From assembly GCF_026239555.1 (NCBI RefSeq), contig NZ_JAPIVP010000003.1, forward strand, positions 248,001 to 312,000: a DNA stretch of 64,000 nucleotides, in the 5' to 3' direction. Of this stretch, positions 35,581 through 46,000 are shown in pieces. The DNA comes from Pedobacter sp. PF22-3 (GTDB lineage: Bacteria > Bacteroidota > Bacteroidia > Sphingobacteriales > Sphingobacteriaceae). Under the pieces are notes generated by a model. The model was not told where the DNA came from. It was given only the letters and a program-made list of their open reading frames with translations, and ran no database searches. Position numbers and translations under genes: made by a program. How positions within the stretch are numbered: position 1 is the stretch's first letter; every line of letters begins with the position of its first letter.

Positions 35581-36033
35581 TCAATGTTTTATGACAGACA
35601 AATAAGTCCATAAAATAAACAGGATTTGTAACGGTATCCTAAACCAAAGATACTCAATTCCGTTGCCATCGAATGTGGCTTTCTGATAATCGATGTGTTT
35701 TATAGCAGCATAGATATTGAAAGGGAGCAATAGCAACAAAAAAATAATAATCAACCAACCAGCTGATATCCGATAAGCAGGAAAGAAGACCGCTATAGCA
35801 AACAGGATCTCTATAACGCCTGTTAGGTAAATAAGAGCTACTTTAAAAGGTATAAAATCAGGCACCATTAAAGTCATCCCCTTATTAAATGCGAAATGAC
35901 CAACTGCTGTAAAAATCAGCATTGCTGATAGTGAAATTTTTCCCGATAAGGCAAAATCGTAATTTCCAGAAGCGACTTTTGAAATAATAATTGATATGAC
36001 AAATACGATCAGAAGAACTAGTAATGGTTTCAT
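35581..36033 (-). CDS. DoxX family membrane protein
   Basis: 150 residues with four to five helices. Typical DoxX text includes FTAVGHFAFNKGMTLMVPDF and IYLTGVIEILFAIAVFFP. Family members are small membrane proteins sometimes tied to redox or thiosulfate chemistry; the role of this one is unknown. A Crp/Fnr gene on the same strand lies 56 bases upstream and probably regulates it or shares its message. Confidence 0.8.
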   Translation of the reverse strand: MKPLLVLLIVFVISIIISKVASGNYDFALSGKISLSAMLIFTAVGHFAFNKGMTLMVPDFIPFKVALIYLTGVIEILFAIAVFFPAYRISAGWLIIIFLLLLLPFNIYAAIKHIDYQKATFDGNGIEYLWFRIPLQILFILWTYLSVIKH

Positions 36034-36089
36034 TTTCTTTTTTTTCTACAAAGATGCAAGTAGAATGAAAACGAAACAATGAACCCAGG

Positions 36090-36656
36090 TTAAGAAATAC
36101 GCTTTCGTATCCTACTCAATGCCTGTGGAGTAATTCCGATGTAAGAACAAATATATTTTAATGGTATATATTGGATTAGGTTTGGTCGCTCTTTGAACAA
36201 TTTCAGATATCGCTCTTCAGCAGTATCGCGTAGCAATGATAACTCCCTTTTAAATTTTAATAAAAATAATCGCTCGCTGAAAAATCTACCAATTGCATTG
36301 CCCATGCTCGTCGTGTTATAGATAATCTGCAAATCATCATAGGTAATGCGCCATAGCGTTGTATTGGTAAGCGCTTCAACTGCATATTGAGAACCTGTTC
36401 TCGTTAGGAAGGAATCATATCCACTTGTAAACTCGCTTTCAAAACTAAAACCAAAGGTCAGATCATTATCCATTCCAGGGATGTAATAACGAATCATGCC
36501 CCTGTCAATAAACGAAAGATAATTTTCGATCTGCCCTTCTTTTAATATCAAGTTACCTTTCAAAAATTCCTGTTTTGTTAATTTGGTATAAAAGGATTGC
36601 CAGTCCTTATCACTAAATGGATAGATTTCTTGAAGTTGTTTTTTAATATGTTCCAT
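36090..36656 (-). CDS. Crp/Fnr family transcriptional regulator
   Basis: 188 residues. An N-terminal cyclic-nucleotide-binding fold (LILKEGQIENYLSFIDRGMI) is followed by a C-terminal HTH (YICSYIGITPQALSRIRKR). It lacks Fnr-type cysteines. Divergence from the regulator at 13.6 kb shows a separate lineage. It is likely to act on the adjacent DoxX gene. Confidence 0.85.
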   Translation of the reverse strand: MEHIKKQLQEIYPFSDKDWQSFYTKLTKQEFLKGNLILKEGQIENYLSFIDRGMIRYYIPGMDNDLTFGFSFESEFTSGYDSFLTRTGSQYAVEALTNTTLWRITYDDLQIIYNTTSMGNAIGRFFSERLFLLKFKRELSLLRDTAEERYLKLFKERPNLIQYIPLKYICSYIGITPQALSRIRKRIS

Positions 36657-36793
36657 ACTGACAAAAAATGGTTATTCGTGTAATCCTCATAGGCTGATGA
36701 CAGGTAACAATCTTGTAATGGCCCGGCCTATAAAATTACAACTATATCTAAAATAACCCTATCATGATGTATAAAACACTACAATCTCAATTT

Positions 36794-38107
36794 TCACTTC
36801 ACCTGATTCAAAATCAATATCCCGATAATTCCGATAACGGAAACCAGCGTTTCCATCAGCGACCAGGACAAAAATGTTTGTTTGATCGATAATCCCAAAT
36901 ACTCTTTGAACAGCCAAAAAGAGGAGTCGTTTACGTGAGAGCAAAACAGGCTGCCTGATCCAACGGCGAGTACCATTAAATTAGGGTCGGCACCATGAGG
37001 CCCGATAAGGGGGTAAACGATGCCGGCAGCCGTAAGGCCGGCTACGGTTGCCGAACCCAGGCAAAGCCTTAACACCGCGGTGATTAACCAGGCCAATAAC
37101 AAAGGCGGTAGCGTTAATCCTTGCAAAATGGCTGCAAGGCTGTTGCTTACGCCAGTTTCTACAAATACTTGTTTCAAAATGCCTGCGCTGCCGATGATGA
37201 AGAGAATCATGGCGATGTCTTTTGCAGCCTCAACATAAATGGCCATAATATCTGTCAGCTTTTTGCCTAACCTCATCCCAAGGGTGAAGGTTGCAATACA
37301 AATGGTGAGTATCATGGCCATGGTTGGGTCGCCGATAAACCTGGCAAAATTTACCACAGTTGTATTGTCGCTACATAGCCTGCTGATTAAGGTGGTGCCT
37401 AAAATAATTAGTACCGGTAACAATGCAGAAATTATGCTATTGGTGATCCCCGGCAATTCATAATCGGGCAAATCATCGGCCTTTAGGCTAATTGTTGGCT
37501 TAGATCGCATATTAATTAATGCTTTTGCAAAAACAGGACCGGCAATAATGATAGCCGGTATAGCCACGATTAAACCATAAATAAAGGTCTTCACCAGATC
37601 TGCATGAAATTGGGTGACTAAAGCCATGGGCGATGGATGCGGTGGCAAAAAACCATGCATCACAGATAGCGAGGCCAGCATAGGCAAACCTACATATACC
37701 AGCGGTAACTTATAGTTGTAGGCTACCGAAAAAATAATGGGGATGAGCAATACAAAGCCAACATTGTAAAATAAGGGGATGCCTACTATAAAACCGGTTA
37801 AAGACATGGCCCAGGTGATGTATTTATGACCGAATGTATTTTTTAATACCGTGGCTATTTTTTGCGCAGCACCGCTAAAGGCCACGAGTTTGCCGAGCAT
37901 GGCCCCTAAAACGATGATGATGGACAGCGACCCTAAGGTGTCTCCCAATCCTTTATTAACCGTTTGCGGAATACGGGTGGCGGGCATACCTAACAATATA
38001 GCGGCCGTTACCGATACGATTAAAAATGCCAGGAAAGTATTCACTTTTGCCCAGGCAATTAATAGTACCAGCATCACGATACAGCCAGAAAGAATCAGTA
38101 CATCCAT
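36794..38107 (-). CDS. GntP family gluconate/pentonate permease
   Basis: 437 residues with 12 or more predicted helices. GntP-family text includes FLAFLIVSVTAAILLGMP, GIPLFYNVGFVLLIPIIFS and HGFLPPHPSPMALV; the latter two are conserved substrate-region motifs. It imports sugar acids through the inner membrane by proton symport. It is 7 bases downstream of the pentonate dehydratase gene, so the likely substrate is a pentonate (xylonate or arabinonate). Confidence 0.9.
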   Translation of the reverse strand: MDVLILSGCIVMLVLLIAWAKVNTFLAFLIVSVTAAILLGMPATRIPQTVNKGLGDTLGSLSIIIVLGAMLGKLVAFSGAAQKIATVLKNTFGHKYITWAMSLTGFIVGIPLFYNVGFVLLIPIIFSVAYNYKLPLVYVGLPMLASLSVMHGFLPPHPSPMALVTQFHADLVKTFIYGLIVAIPAIIIAGPVFAKALINMRSKPTISLKADDLPDYELPGITNSIISALLPVLIILGTTLISRLCSDNTTVVNFARFIGDPTMAMILTICIATFTLGMRLGKKLTDIMAIYVEAAKDIAMILFIIGSAGILKQVFVETGVSNSLAAILQGLTLPPLLLAWLITAVLRLCLGSATVAGLTAAGIVYPLIGPHGADPNLMVLAVGSGSLFCSHVNDSSFWLFKEYLGLSIKQTFLSWSLMETLVSVIGIIGILILNQVK

Positions 38108-38114
38108 GTTTTTA

Positions 38115-39830
38115 TTAATGGGAGTCTCTGGTTACGGTTGGGCCCGAGCCACCTACTAAAAAGTCTAAATCAGCACCTTTATCTGCCTGCTGCACATGTT
38201 TAATGTATAGGTTTGCATAACCACGTGTGGCCAGGGGAGGGGGCTGTACCCAATGGCTTCGCCTGATGGCTAAATCTTCATCACTTACTTCCAGGTGGAT
38301 GCGTTTGTTGGCTACATCCAGTTCTATGATGTCTCCGTTTTCTACCAGTGCTAAATTGCCACCAATGGCCGACTCTGGCGATACGTGCAGTACAACCGTA
38401 CCATAAGCCGTACCGCTCATTCTGCCGTCAGAGATCCTGACCATATCGGTGATGCCCTTATCCAGTAATTTTTTTGGCAGGGTCATGTTGCCCACTTCGG
38501 GCATACCCGGATAGCCGACAGGACCAACCGTTTGCAAAACCATTACACAAGTTTCGTCGATATCCAGATCAGGGTCATCTACTCTCGCATGGTAATCTTC
38601 AATGTCTTTGAATACGACGGCGCGGCCACGATGTTGCATTAAAGCGGGCGTTGCTGCAGATGGTTTTATTACAGCTCCGTTTAGGGCAAGATTACCTTTT
38701 AATACGGTGATTCCGGCTTCGGGAATAATAGGCTGCTCAAATTCATAAATCACTTCCTTATTGTAGTTTATTCCACCGCCAGCAATGTTTTCGGTATGGG
38801 TTTTTCCGGTTACGGTCAGGGTATCCATTTTTAACACCGGTTGCATTTGTTTTAAAACTGCAGGTATACCGCCGGCATAGTAAAAATCTTCCATCAAAAA
38901 TTTTCCTGATGGCATCAGATTAACCAGCAGTGGCATTTTACTGCCGATATCATCAAAATCTTCTAAGTTGAGCGGTACCCCCATACGCCCGGCAATAGCG
39001 GTAAGGTGAATAATAAAGTTAGAAGAACCGCCCACTGCGGCATTTACCTTAATGGCATTTTCAAAAGCATCGCGTGTGAGTATTTTGGAAATTTTCAGGT
39101 CTTCTTTAACCATTTCAACTATTCTCCTTCCGGATAGCTGAGCAAGCCTTTTCCTGCGCGAATCAACGGCGGGTATAGACGCACCACCGGAAAGGCTCAT
39201 GCCTAAGGCTTCTACCATGCAGGCCATCGTGGAGGCTGTGCCCATAGTCATACAATGTCCCGGACTACGCGACATGCAACTCTCTACTTCTGCGTATTCA
39301 TCATAAGTAATTTCGCCTTTTTTTAATTCCTCAGTCAGCTTCCATACACTGGTTCCGGAGCCGATGTCCTCGCCACGGTATTTTCCGTTCAACATGGGGC
39401 CGCCGGGCACCACAATGGTTGGCAGATCTACACTGGCTGCGCCCATTAGCGTAGAAGGGGTGGTTTTATCGCAACCCGTCAATAGTACCACGCCATCAAT
39501 AGGGTTGCCCCTGATCGATTCTTCCGCATCCATACTGGCGAGGTTACGGAACAACATGGCAGTGGGTTTTAAGAGCGTTTCGCCCAATGACATGATGGGG
39601 AATTCGAGCGGAAAGCCTCCGGCCTCCAATACCCCGCGGCGAACACTTTCAGCAATATCACGCAGGTGGGCATTACAGGGCGTTAATTCCGACCATGTGT
39701 TGCAGATCCCGATAACCGGCCTGCCATCAAACATGTCTTCGGGCATGCCCTGGTTTTTCATCCAGCTGCGGTAGATGAGGCCCATTTTATCTTTTTTTCC
39801 AAACCAGGTTGAACTTCTATATGGTTTCAT
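38115..39830 (-). CDS. IlvD/Edd family sugar-acid dehydratase (pentonate dehydratase)
   Basis: 571 residues, full length for the family. Iron-sulfur cysteines appear in GICNTWSELTPCN, LLTGCDKTTPS and SRSPGHCMTMGTAST, and a late VRISDGRMSGTAYGTVVLHV segment completes the active site. IlvD/Edd enzymes remove water from dihydroxy acids. The C-terminal details and the neighbours, a GntP permease and a KdaD-like FAH enzyme, favour L-arabinonate or D-xylonate over the branched-chain substrate. The product would be 2-keto-3-deoxypentonate. Second gene of a three-gene operon. Confidence 0.88.
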   Translation of the reverse strand: MKPYRSSTWFGKKDKMGLIYRSWMKNQGMPEDMFDGRPVIGICNTWSELTPCNAHLRDIAESVRRGVLEAGGFPLEFPIMSLGETLLKPTAMLFRNLASMDAEESIRGNPIDGVVLLTGCDKTTPSTLMGAASVDLPTIVVPGGPMLNGKYRGEDIGSGTSVWKLTEELKKGEITYDEYAEVESCMSRSPGHCMTMGTASTMACMVEALGMSLSGGASIPAVDSRRKRLAQLSGRRIVEMVKEDLKISKILTRDAFENAIKVNAAVGGSSNFIIHLTAIAGRMGVPLNLEDFDDIGSKMPLLVNLMPSGKFLMEDFYYAGGIPAVLKQMQPVLKMDTLTVTGKTHTENIAGGGINYNKEVIYEFEQPIIPEAGITVLKGNLALNGAVIKPSAATPALMQHRGRAVVFKDIEDYHARVDDPDLDIDETCVMVLQTVGPVGYPGMPEVGNMTLPKKLLDKGITDMVRISDGRMSGTAYGTVVLHVSPESAIGGNLALVENGDIIELDVANKRIHLEVSDEDLAIRRSHWVQPPPLATRGYANLYIKHVQQADKGADLDFLVGGSGPTVTRDSH

Positions 39831-39955
39831 ATCCAGAATATACTAGTTGTGCTATTTTTAATTTTTTTTTAGGGGCTGGTGGAGGTATTGATTAACCAAT
39901 CGTTTCAACCGCGCCTGAGGAGGTGAGGAGCTTATCATTTGTTTGCCGATGTTTA

Positions 39956-40792
39956 TCAGGCAACTACATTGATGAGTGAGCCAATCTCCGAAATGCTTAT
40001 TTTTACGGTATCTCCGCTTTGCAAAGTGAAATCATCGGCGGGGATGATTCCTGTACCGGTCATTAAATAAGTTCCATGAGGGAAATCTAATTCCCGAAAC
40101 AAGTAATCTACCAATTCCTTGTGCTTACGTTTCATCTGATTAATGGATATTTCCTCCTGAAAAATAACCGCTTCAGCTCTGGTTATTTCGATGCTAATAC
40201 GGGTATCCGGATCTATCGGTTTTTCTGGTACCAGTAGGCAAGGACCTAAAGCAGTTGCCCCATTGTACGATTTTGCCTGTGGCAGGTAAAGCGGATTTTC
40301 GCCCTCAATGTCTCTCGAAGATACATCATTGCCTATTGTATAACCTTCTATCGTACCTGCTGAGCAAATAAATAAGGTCAGCTCTGGTTCAGGCACATTC
40401 CATTTAGAATCTGCCCTGATGCGGATGTTTTCTCCAGGCCCTACTGTGCGGTAAGCGGGTGACTTAAAAAAAAGTTCGGGCCGGTCTGCATCGTATACCC
40501 TGGCATAAAAATCGCCACCTTTTGCATCTTTTGATTCTTCTATTCTGGCCTCCCTGCTCCGGAAATAAGTTACACCAGATGCCCATACTTCCTGGCTGCC
40601 GATGGGTGTTAAAATAGCGGAATGGGTGAGTGCCTGTAAATCTTCGTTAGGTTTAAGATTTTGCAACTCGTTACTTACTACTTTAAAGAGGTTGCTCCTG
40701 TTAACGAATGTATCCCAGTTTTTTTCTCCGATTAAGAAATATTGATTATTATGGTTGATAATAATCCCGCTCGAGGTATTATAGATTCTCAT
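39956..40792 (-). CDS. FAH family protein, likely 2-keto-3-deoxypentonate dehydratase
   Basis: 278 residues. The FAH core is clear: EPELTLFICSAGTIEGYTIG, then NDVSSRDIEGENPLYLPQAK, which places the metal-binding Glu and Asp and is very close to 2-dehydro-3-deoxy-D-arabinonate dehydratase (KdaD). The C-terminus has GTYLMTGTGIIPADDF. It would make alpha-ketoglutarate semialdehyde from 2-keto-3-deoxypentonate. It is the first gene of the operon with the dehydratase (125 bases on) and permease. An acylpyruvase or other FAH activity cannot be excluded. Confidence 0.8.
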   Translation of the reverse strand: MRIYNTSSGIIINHNNQYFLIGEKNWDTFVNRSNLFKVVSNELQNLKPNEDLQALTHSAILTPIGSQEVWASGVTYFRSREARIEESKDAKGGDFYARVYDADRPELFFKSPAYRTVGPGENIRIRADSKWNVPEPELTLFICSAGTIEGYTIGNDVSSRDIEGENPLYLPQAKSYNGATALGPCLLVPEKPIDPDTRISIEITRAEAVIFQEEISINQMKRKHKELVDYLFRELDFPHGTYLMTGTGIIPADDFTLQSGDTVKISISEIGSLINVVA

Positions 40793-41014
40793 AATTATTT
40801 GGTTAAGTTTTTTTGGATACGTAAATTAGATTTAAACTTAATTTATGTATCCAGGCGGTAAAATCGAAAAGCAAATAAATGCTTTTAAAGCATATTTAGA
40901 GCATAATGTCAATATAATACAATAAAATGCTGCAATACTAAAATTACGGGTTTGTATGGGCTGATTGATTAGAATCTGATCTTTATTTACTAAAGTAAGT
41001 TTTGCCCTTAATTT

Positions 41015-41109
41015 CGTCATTGCGAGAAGGCTTTTTCAGCCGACGAAGCAATCTTACAACGATCGCTACTGGCGTGCGCATTAAGATTGCTTCGTTCCTC
41101 GCAATGACG
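41015..41109. repeat. Interspersed palindromic repeat
   Basis: Opens CGTCATTGCGAG and closes CTCGCAATGACG (perfect 12-bp inverted ends), with inner arms CGAAGCAATCTTA and TAAGATTGCTTCG. This sequence class is widespread in Bacteroidota intergenic DNA. Confidence 0.85.
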
Positions 41110-41416
41110 ATTCTTCACAGTTTTACAGCTCGTTAAAAATTCGCCTGTCCATTTATATGATTCTATAAAATAAACTACCACTACCATTTACGTTATTTTA
41201 TAATTAATTATTTATTACTGTATTGCGGCATTATGCATTTCCATCTAGCAGGGCCTTACCAATGTATCTCCGTTCTACTTAAATCCGGCCTAACAAATTT
41301 TTCGGGCTCCAGTGACCAAGCCTTACCACTGGCTTTGAAAGAAAACGGCGCAGCCCTCATGAATGCAGCTGAAAATTATAACTACAAATGAATAAATTTT
41401 CAGCCGGCATTTTTTG

Positions 41417-41440
41417 TTACTTTTTGATGCCAAAAAGTAA
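41417..41440. repeat. Short hairpin repeat
   Basis: TTACTTTTT and AAAAAGTAA form a perfect 9-bp stem around GATGCC. It is followed by GC-rich text (CCCTTCGGCGGCAATGAGCC) often seen with it in this group. Confidence 0.6.
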
Positions 41441-41600
41441 GAGCCCTTCGGCGGCAATGAGCCGAGGCAAGACTGCACGGAGACAAAAAAAACGTCACTT
41501 ATATCTATTTTTATAAAATAAATTATCCCTCGGAGTTATGGCTATGAGTGAAAAATATCTGTAGTAGACTTTTAAAGGAATATTAATAACCGAACTGAGG

Positions 41601-42491
41601 CTACTCAGCAAATTTCCGCTCTTCGGTTTTAATATAATTGGACCGGTAGTCCATTGGATTTTTTTTCGTAAGCGCTTTAAACTGGTGATAGAAGTGAGAA
41701 ATATTGTTGTAGCCACAGGCATAACCTACCTCAGTCATATTAAATTCCTCTTCTAACAACAATCGGCATGCATTTCCAATTCTCACTTCCATTAAAAACT
41801 GGATGTATGTTTTCTTTGTTTTGGATTTAAAGTACCTGCAAAAAGAGTGTTTTCCCATGTTAATTAATTCAGCTACATCTTCCAGCGCTACTTTTTTGTG
41901 GTAATTATTAAACGTGTATTCGAATATCGTGTTAATGCGGTTTTGGTCGATGCTGTTCACCTCCGGGTTAAAGCCGTTGGATGATATAATTTCATATTCT
42001 TTGGTAGCCGCTATGATTTCTAAAGCGGACAATAAACTGATCAATTTACGGGCAGGCGATTCGTGAAGCATTTCCTCCGCTATTTTGCCAACCTTTCGCC
42101 TGGTTGCTCCTTTTAAACGCAAACCCAGCTTACTGGTATGGAGCAGTTTAACAATCGGACTAATTTCTGGAAGACTCAAAAATGTATCGCCCCAGATGTT
42201 ATTCTGAAAAAGAACTACAATGGTTTCTCCAATTTTATCGGTATCACTTTCCAGATATTCCTGTTCACAACGGAAAGTATGTGGCAGGTTTGATCCAAAG
42301 AGAAATACGTCGCCATTTTTAAAAGGACCAACGTAGTCACCTATGAGGCAGGTGCCGTAGGTTCTTTTAACCACTAATAGCTCGCATTCGGGATGATAAT
42401 GCCAGGCGCTTAATATCGCATGTCCGATATCCTTATGGATGTTAAAGGAATGCTCAGGGTTTGGAGTAGCCTTTTTTAAAGTAGCCTTCAT
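41601..42491 (-). CDS. AraC family transcriptional regulator
   Basis: 296 residues. The N-terminal half is a cupin-like sensor (WHYHPECELLVVKRTYGTCL, GDVFLFGSNLPHTF). The C-terminus has the two HTH motifs of AraC: VALEDVAELINMGKHSFCRY and MTEVGYACGYNNISHFYHQF. It is upstream of, and on the same strand as, the pentonate operon, so control by a sugar or sugar acid is likely; regulation of the divergent SusC/SusD unit is also possible. Confidence 0.88.
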   Translation of the reverse strand: MKATLKKATPNPEHSFNIHKDIGHAILSAWHYHPECELLVVKRTYGTCLIGDYVGPFKNGDVFLFGSNLPHTFRCEQEYLESDTDKIGETIVVLFQNNIWGDTFLSLPEISPIVKLLHTSKLGLRLKGATRRKVGKIAEEMLHESPARKLISLLSALEIIAATKEYEIISSNGFNPEVNSIDQNRINTIFEYTFNNYHKKVALEDVAELINMGKHSFCRYFKSKTKKTYIQFLMEVRIGNACRLLLEEEFNMTEVGYACGYNNISHFYHQFKALTKKNPMDYRSNYIKTEERKFAE

Positions 42492-43054
42492 GTTTATAAT
42501 TGGTTAACGAACATGAAATTAAAAATTATGTGCAATATAAATGCATATCTATCAACTATTGTTGGTTAGGTATGTTAACAACGCCAGGTTTTATTATTTA
42601 TATAACAGATTGGTTTTGTGCTGAGGAGTTGGTGTAAGTTATTGATAAACAGGTAGATTTATGGTGCTTTGTTAAAAGGGGCCAAAATTCAGAAAGACCT
42701 GCCTATGTTAATATGTTACAATTTTTTGCGGTAATACTGAAATTGCTTTTCATTAAAGTTGTCTTTATTTGCTTAAGTAACATAACTGTTTCACAACCAA
42801 ATATAAATGAATGTAATGCTTATATGCTTACCACTATTTTCTTCAAATCAGATATTTCCCTAAGCGTGTTGGCCTTAAATTACCTAATCAGCGATTATTA
42901 ACTAACCAATATTTTATATGAGATAGATTTACTTAACCTCCCAACTGCGGCACCTGGCTGCTCATACGGCTTATCTTCCGAATTGATTACACCGCGTTTT
43001 CCGGCGATAGATAAGCTACTTATTAAAAAACCAATTCTAACCAAACTATAAATT
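42492..43054. other. Intergenic control region of SusC operon
   Basis: No gene accepted. It presumably holds the promoters of the AraC regulator and the SusC/SusD operon. I see no clear operator or hairpin. Confidence 0.4.
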
Positions 43055-46000
43055 ATGAAAAAAAAATTACTTCCACTGGTATTTACCTGTACTGTGTTAA
43101 CGGTATTCATTCTTTTCGAATCCGCGAGCGCTTCAGCTGGTGGGCTAACAACCGCAATATTTAGAAAATCTTTACCAACAAAAAAGTTAAAATTAGCTCC
43201 GATAGGCATTACAGGTAAAGTTACCGATGAACAGGGCGTGGGTTTACCCGGCGTTAGCGTTGCTGAAAAGGGAACGCGAAATGCCACTATAACCAATTCA
43301 TCTGGCAGTTATACGATAAATGTTGCCAATACCAATGCCGTGTTGGTGTTCACATCCATTGGCTATAAACCGGTAGAAATAACGGTAAATGCAAAAACCG
43401 TTGTTAATGTTTCAATGCTGGCGGCTACAAATGCTTTAAATGAGGTGATCGTAACTGCCCTCGGTATAAAGCGGGAATCCAAAAGCCTGGGTTACTCGGC
43501 TCAAAAAGCTGATGTAGAGGCATTACAAACCAACCGCACGACTAACCTTGCCAATTCACTTGAGGGCCAAATCGCCGGATTGGACGTTTCCCCTCCAGCT
43601 GCAGGGCCAGGTGGGAGTACAAAGATTCGTTTGCGTGGACAATCTTCTTTCACTGCAGACAATTCGCCGCTAATCGTAATCAATGGCTTGCCAATGTCAC
43701 AGGGTGCAAGCAGTAGTAATGGTTATACACAAAATGTAGACCAGGGAGATAACCTGCAAGGCATCAATCAGGACGATATCGAATCGATGACTGTTCTGAA
43801 AGGATCTACAGCTGCAGCCTTGTATGGTTCGCGTGCCGTTAACGGAGCAATCATTATTACCACAAAGTCGGGAGCTAAGAATAGTGGAATAGGGATTGAC
43901 TTTAACTCTAATTTCACGGTAAACCAGGCGCTTGATTATACAGATTTTCAATATGAATACGGGCAAGGTGAGAATAATATTCGCCCGTCTTCAGTAGGTA
44001 CTGCGCAGAGTTCTGGTGCATGGAGTTTTGGTGTGCCATTTGACAATGTACCAACATTCCAGTTCGACGGCGTTCAACGTCCCTATGCGCCTGTTAAAGA
44101 CCGGATAAAGACGTTCTTCAGACTTGCCCCATCCTGGAGTAATACCGTTGCACTTTCTGGCGGTAATGATAAAGGAAGTTTCCGGGTATCCCTCTCTAAT
44201 CAGGATGCTCAGGGCATAGTACCAAACAACGATTTTCATAAAAAGATTTTTAACGTTGGCATTAACTATAAACTTACCGATAAATTATCTGCACAATTTT
44301 ACGTTAACTACGATCACCAGTTTAATAACAATCCGCCACTTATAGGCGTACAGGGAAATGCAATTCCTACCTCAATTTACAGGTTGGCTAACTCCATTTC
44401 TTTTGATGTACTCAAGGCAGGCGCAATAGATGCCAACGGAAATGAAACACCTACTTCGAGGTTTGCTACCATTACCAACCCCTACTGGATATTAGCGAAG
44501 CAATTTCAAAGACAAACAAAAGATCATTTATTAGGTACTGCTGTGGTACGCTATCAGTTTTTCGATTGGCTATATCTTCAGGGCAGGGCAAATATGGACC
44601 TTTTGCAAACTACCTATGAATCGAACACGCCGACGGGTACGCTGGCTGTATCTGCAGCGCCAACGGGGCTGTATAACGGTAGCTATGGAATAAGTACATC
44701 AAGTACACGCCAGAATAATTTTGACTTCTTGCTGGGTGGCGGGCACAAGTGGAAAGATTTTTCATTTAATGCAACAGTAGGTGGTAATCACTTTCCCTTA
44801 ATTACGTCTACATTTAACGAGGCGGTAACCAATTTTTACATCAGAGATTTATATACCATTGGAAACGGTGTTACGGCAAATTCGAGTTACAACCTAACTA
44901 AACAAACCGTAAATTCATTGTATGGTACTGCAGAATTTTCCTACAAAGATTTATTATACCTGAATGTTACCGGCCGTACAGACTGGTATTCTGTACTCGC
45001 CAGAGATATAGATCATTATTTCTACCCTTCAGTTAGCGGAAGTTTCGTTTTTTCGGAATTACTTCCAAAAACAAAATGGTTAAATTTTGGAAAGCTTAGA
45101 GTTGCTGTTGCAGAAACGGGGAGTGCCCAGGGCGTTGGTGCCTACAATGCATTAACATTTTTGCTTGCTCAGAATTCATTCAACGGGCTTCCCTTAGGCA
45201 GTATAAACGGAACAGCTTCACCAAACACCCAGATTAAGCCTTTTGGCGTAAATGAAAAAGAAATTGGTATTGAGTTGCGCATGTTCAACAACAGAGTGAA
45301 TCTGGACGTAGCTGCCTACCATAAAAAAACGACTAATCAAGCCGTTCCGATAAGCCTGTCTGCAGCAACCGGATATGCCACAACGCTGGTTAATTTAGGT
45401 GGTTTAGCCAATAAAGGATTAGAATTTAACCTGGAATTAATCCCCATCCAGAACAAAAACTTTACCTGGAAAACGGCTTTTAATTCTGCTTTCAACTCTT
45501 CAAAGGTATTGTCATTAGCGAACAACCAATCGCAACTTGTAGTGGGCAGTCCTGAATTTTTTGGGTCTATTGTCCACATGGTAGGCTTACCCCTTAACCA
45601 GATTGTAGGTTCCACTTACAAGCGTGATGCTTCCGGAAACATCGTATTATCGGGAGGCAAACCCGTAGCAAGTGATAAACCGGTTAGTTTTGGTAGTGGC
45701 CTTCCTACAGCAACAGGGGGCTGGCTAAATACGTTGAATTACAAAGGCTTTACCTTTATCTCCCATATTGATTATAAAGCAGGTGGTAAATTGCTCTCGA
45801 GCACAAGTTTAAACTTATTAAGAGAAGGTTTATCAAAAGAATCATTACCTGGCCGTGAAGGTGGCGTAATTTTTCCTGGCGTAAATGCTACTAATGGATT
45901 ACCAAATACCACTGCTGTAAACGCAGAAGATTTTTACGCAAATTATCGTTCAACGAATATCTTAGACCCATTCATTTACAGCTCAAGCTTTGTTAAATTA

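Larger units (their letters stand above)
40793..41600. other. Control region and interspersed repeats upstream of pentonate operon
   Basis: No gene. Apart from a promoter presumably just right of 40792, it holds a 95-bp palindromic interspersed repeat (41015-41109) and a 9-bp stem hairpin (41417-41440) in a stretch common in related genomes. Confidence 0.5.

Noticed and set aside
42713-42901. 62-codon frame upstream of SusC
   Set aside because: Hydrophobic by AT-rich composition, no family likeness, and inside the likely control region.
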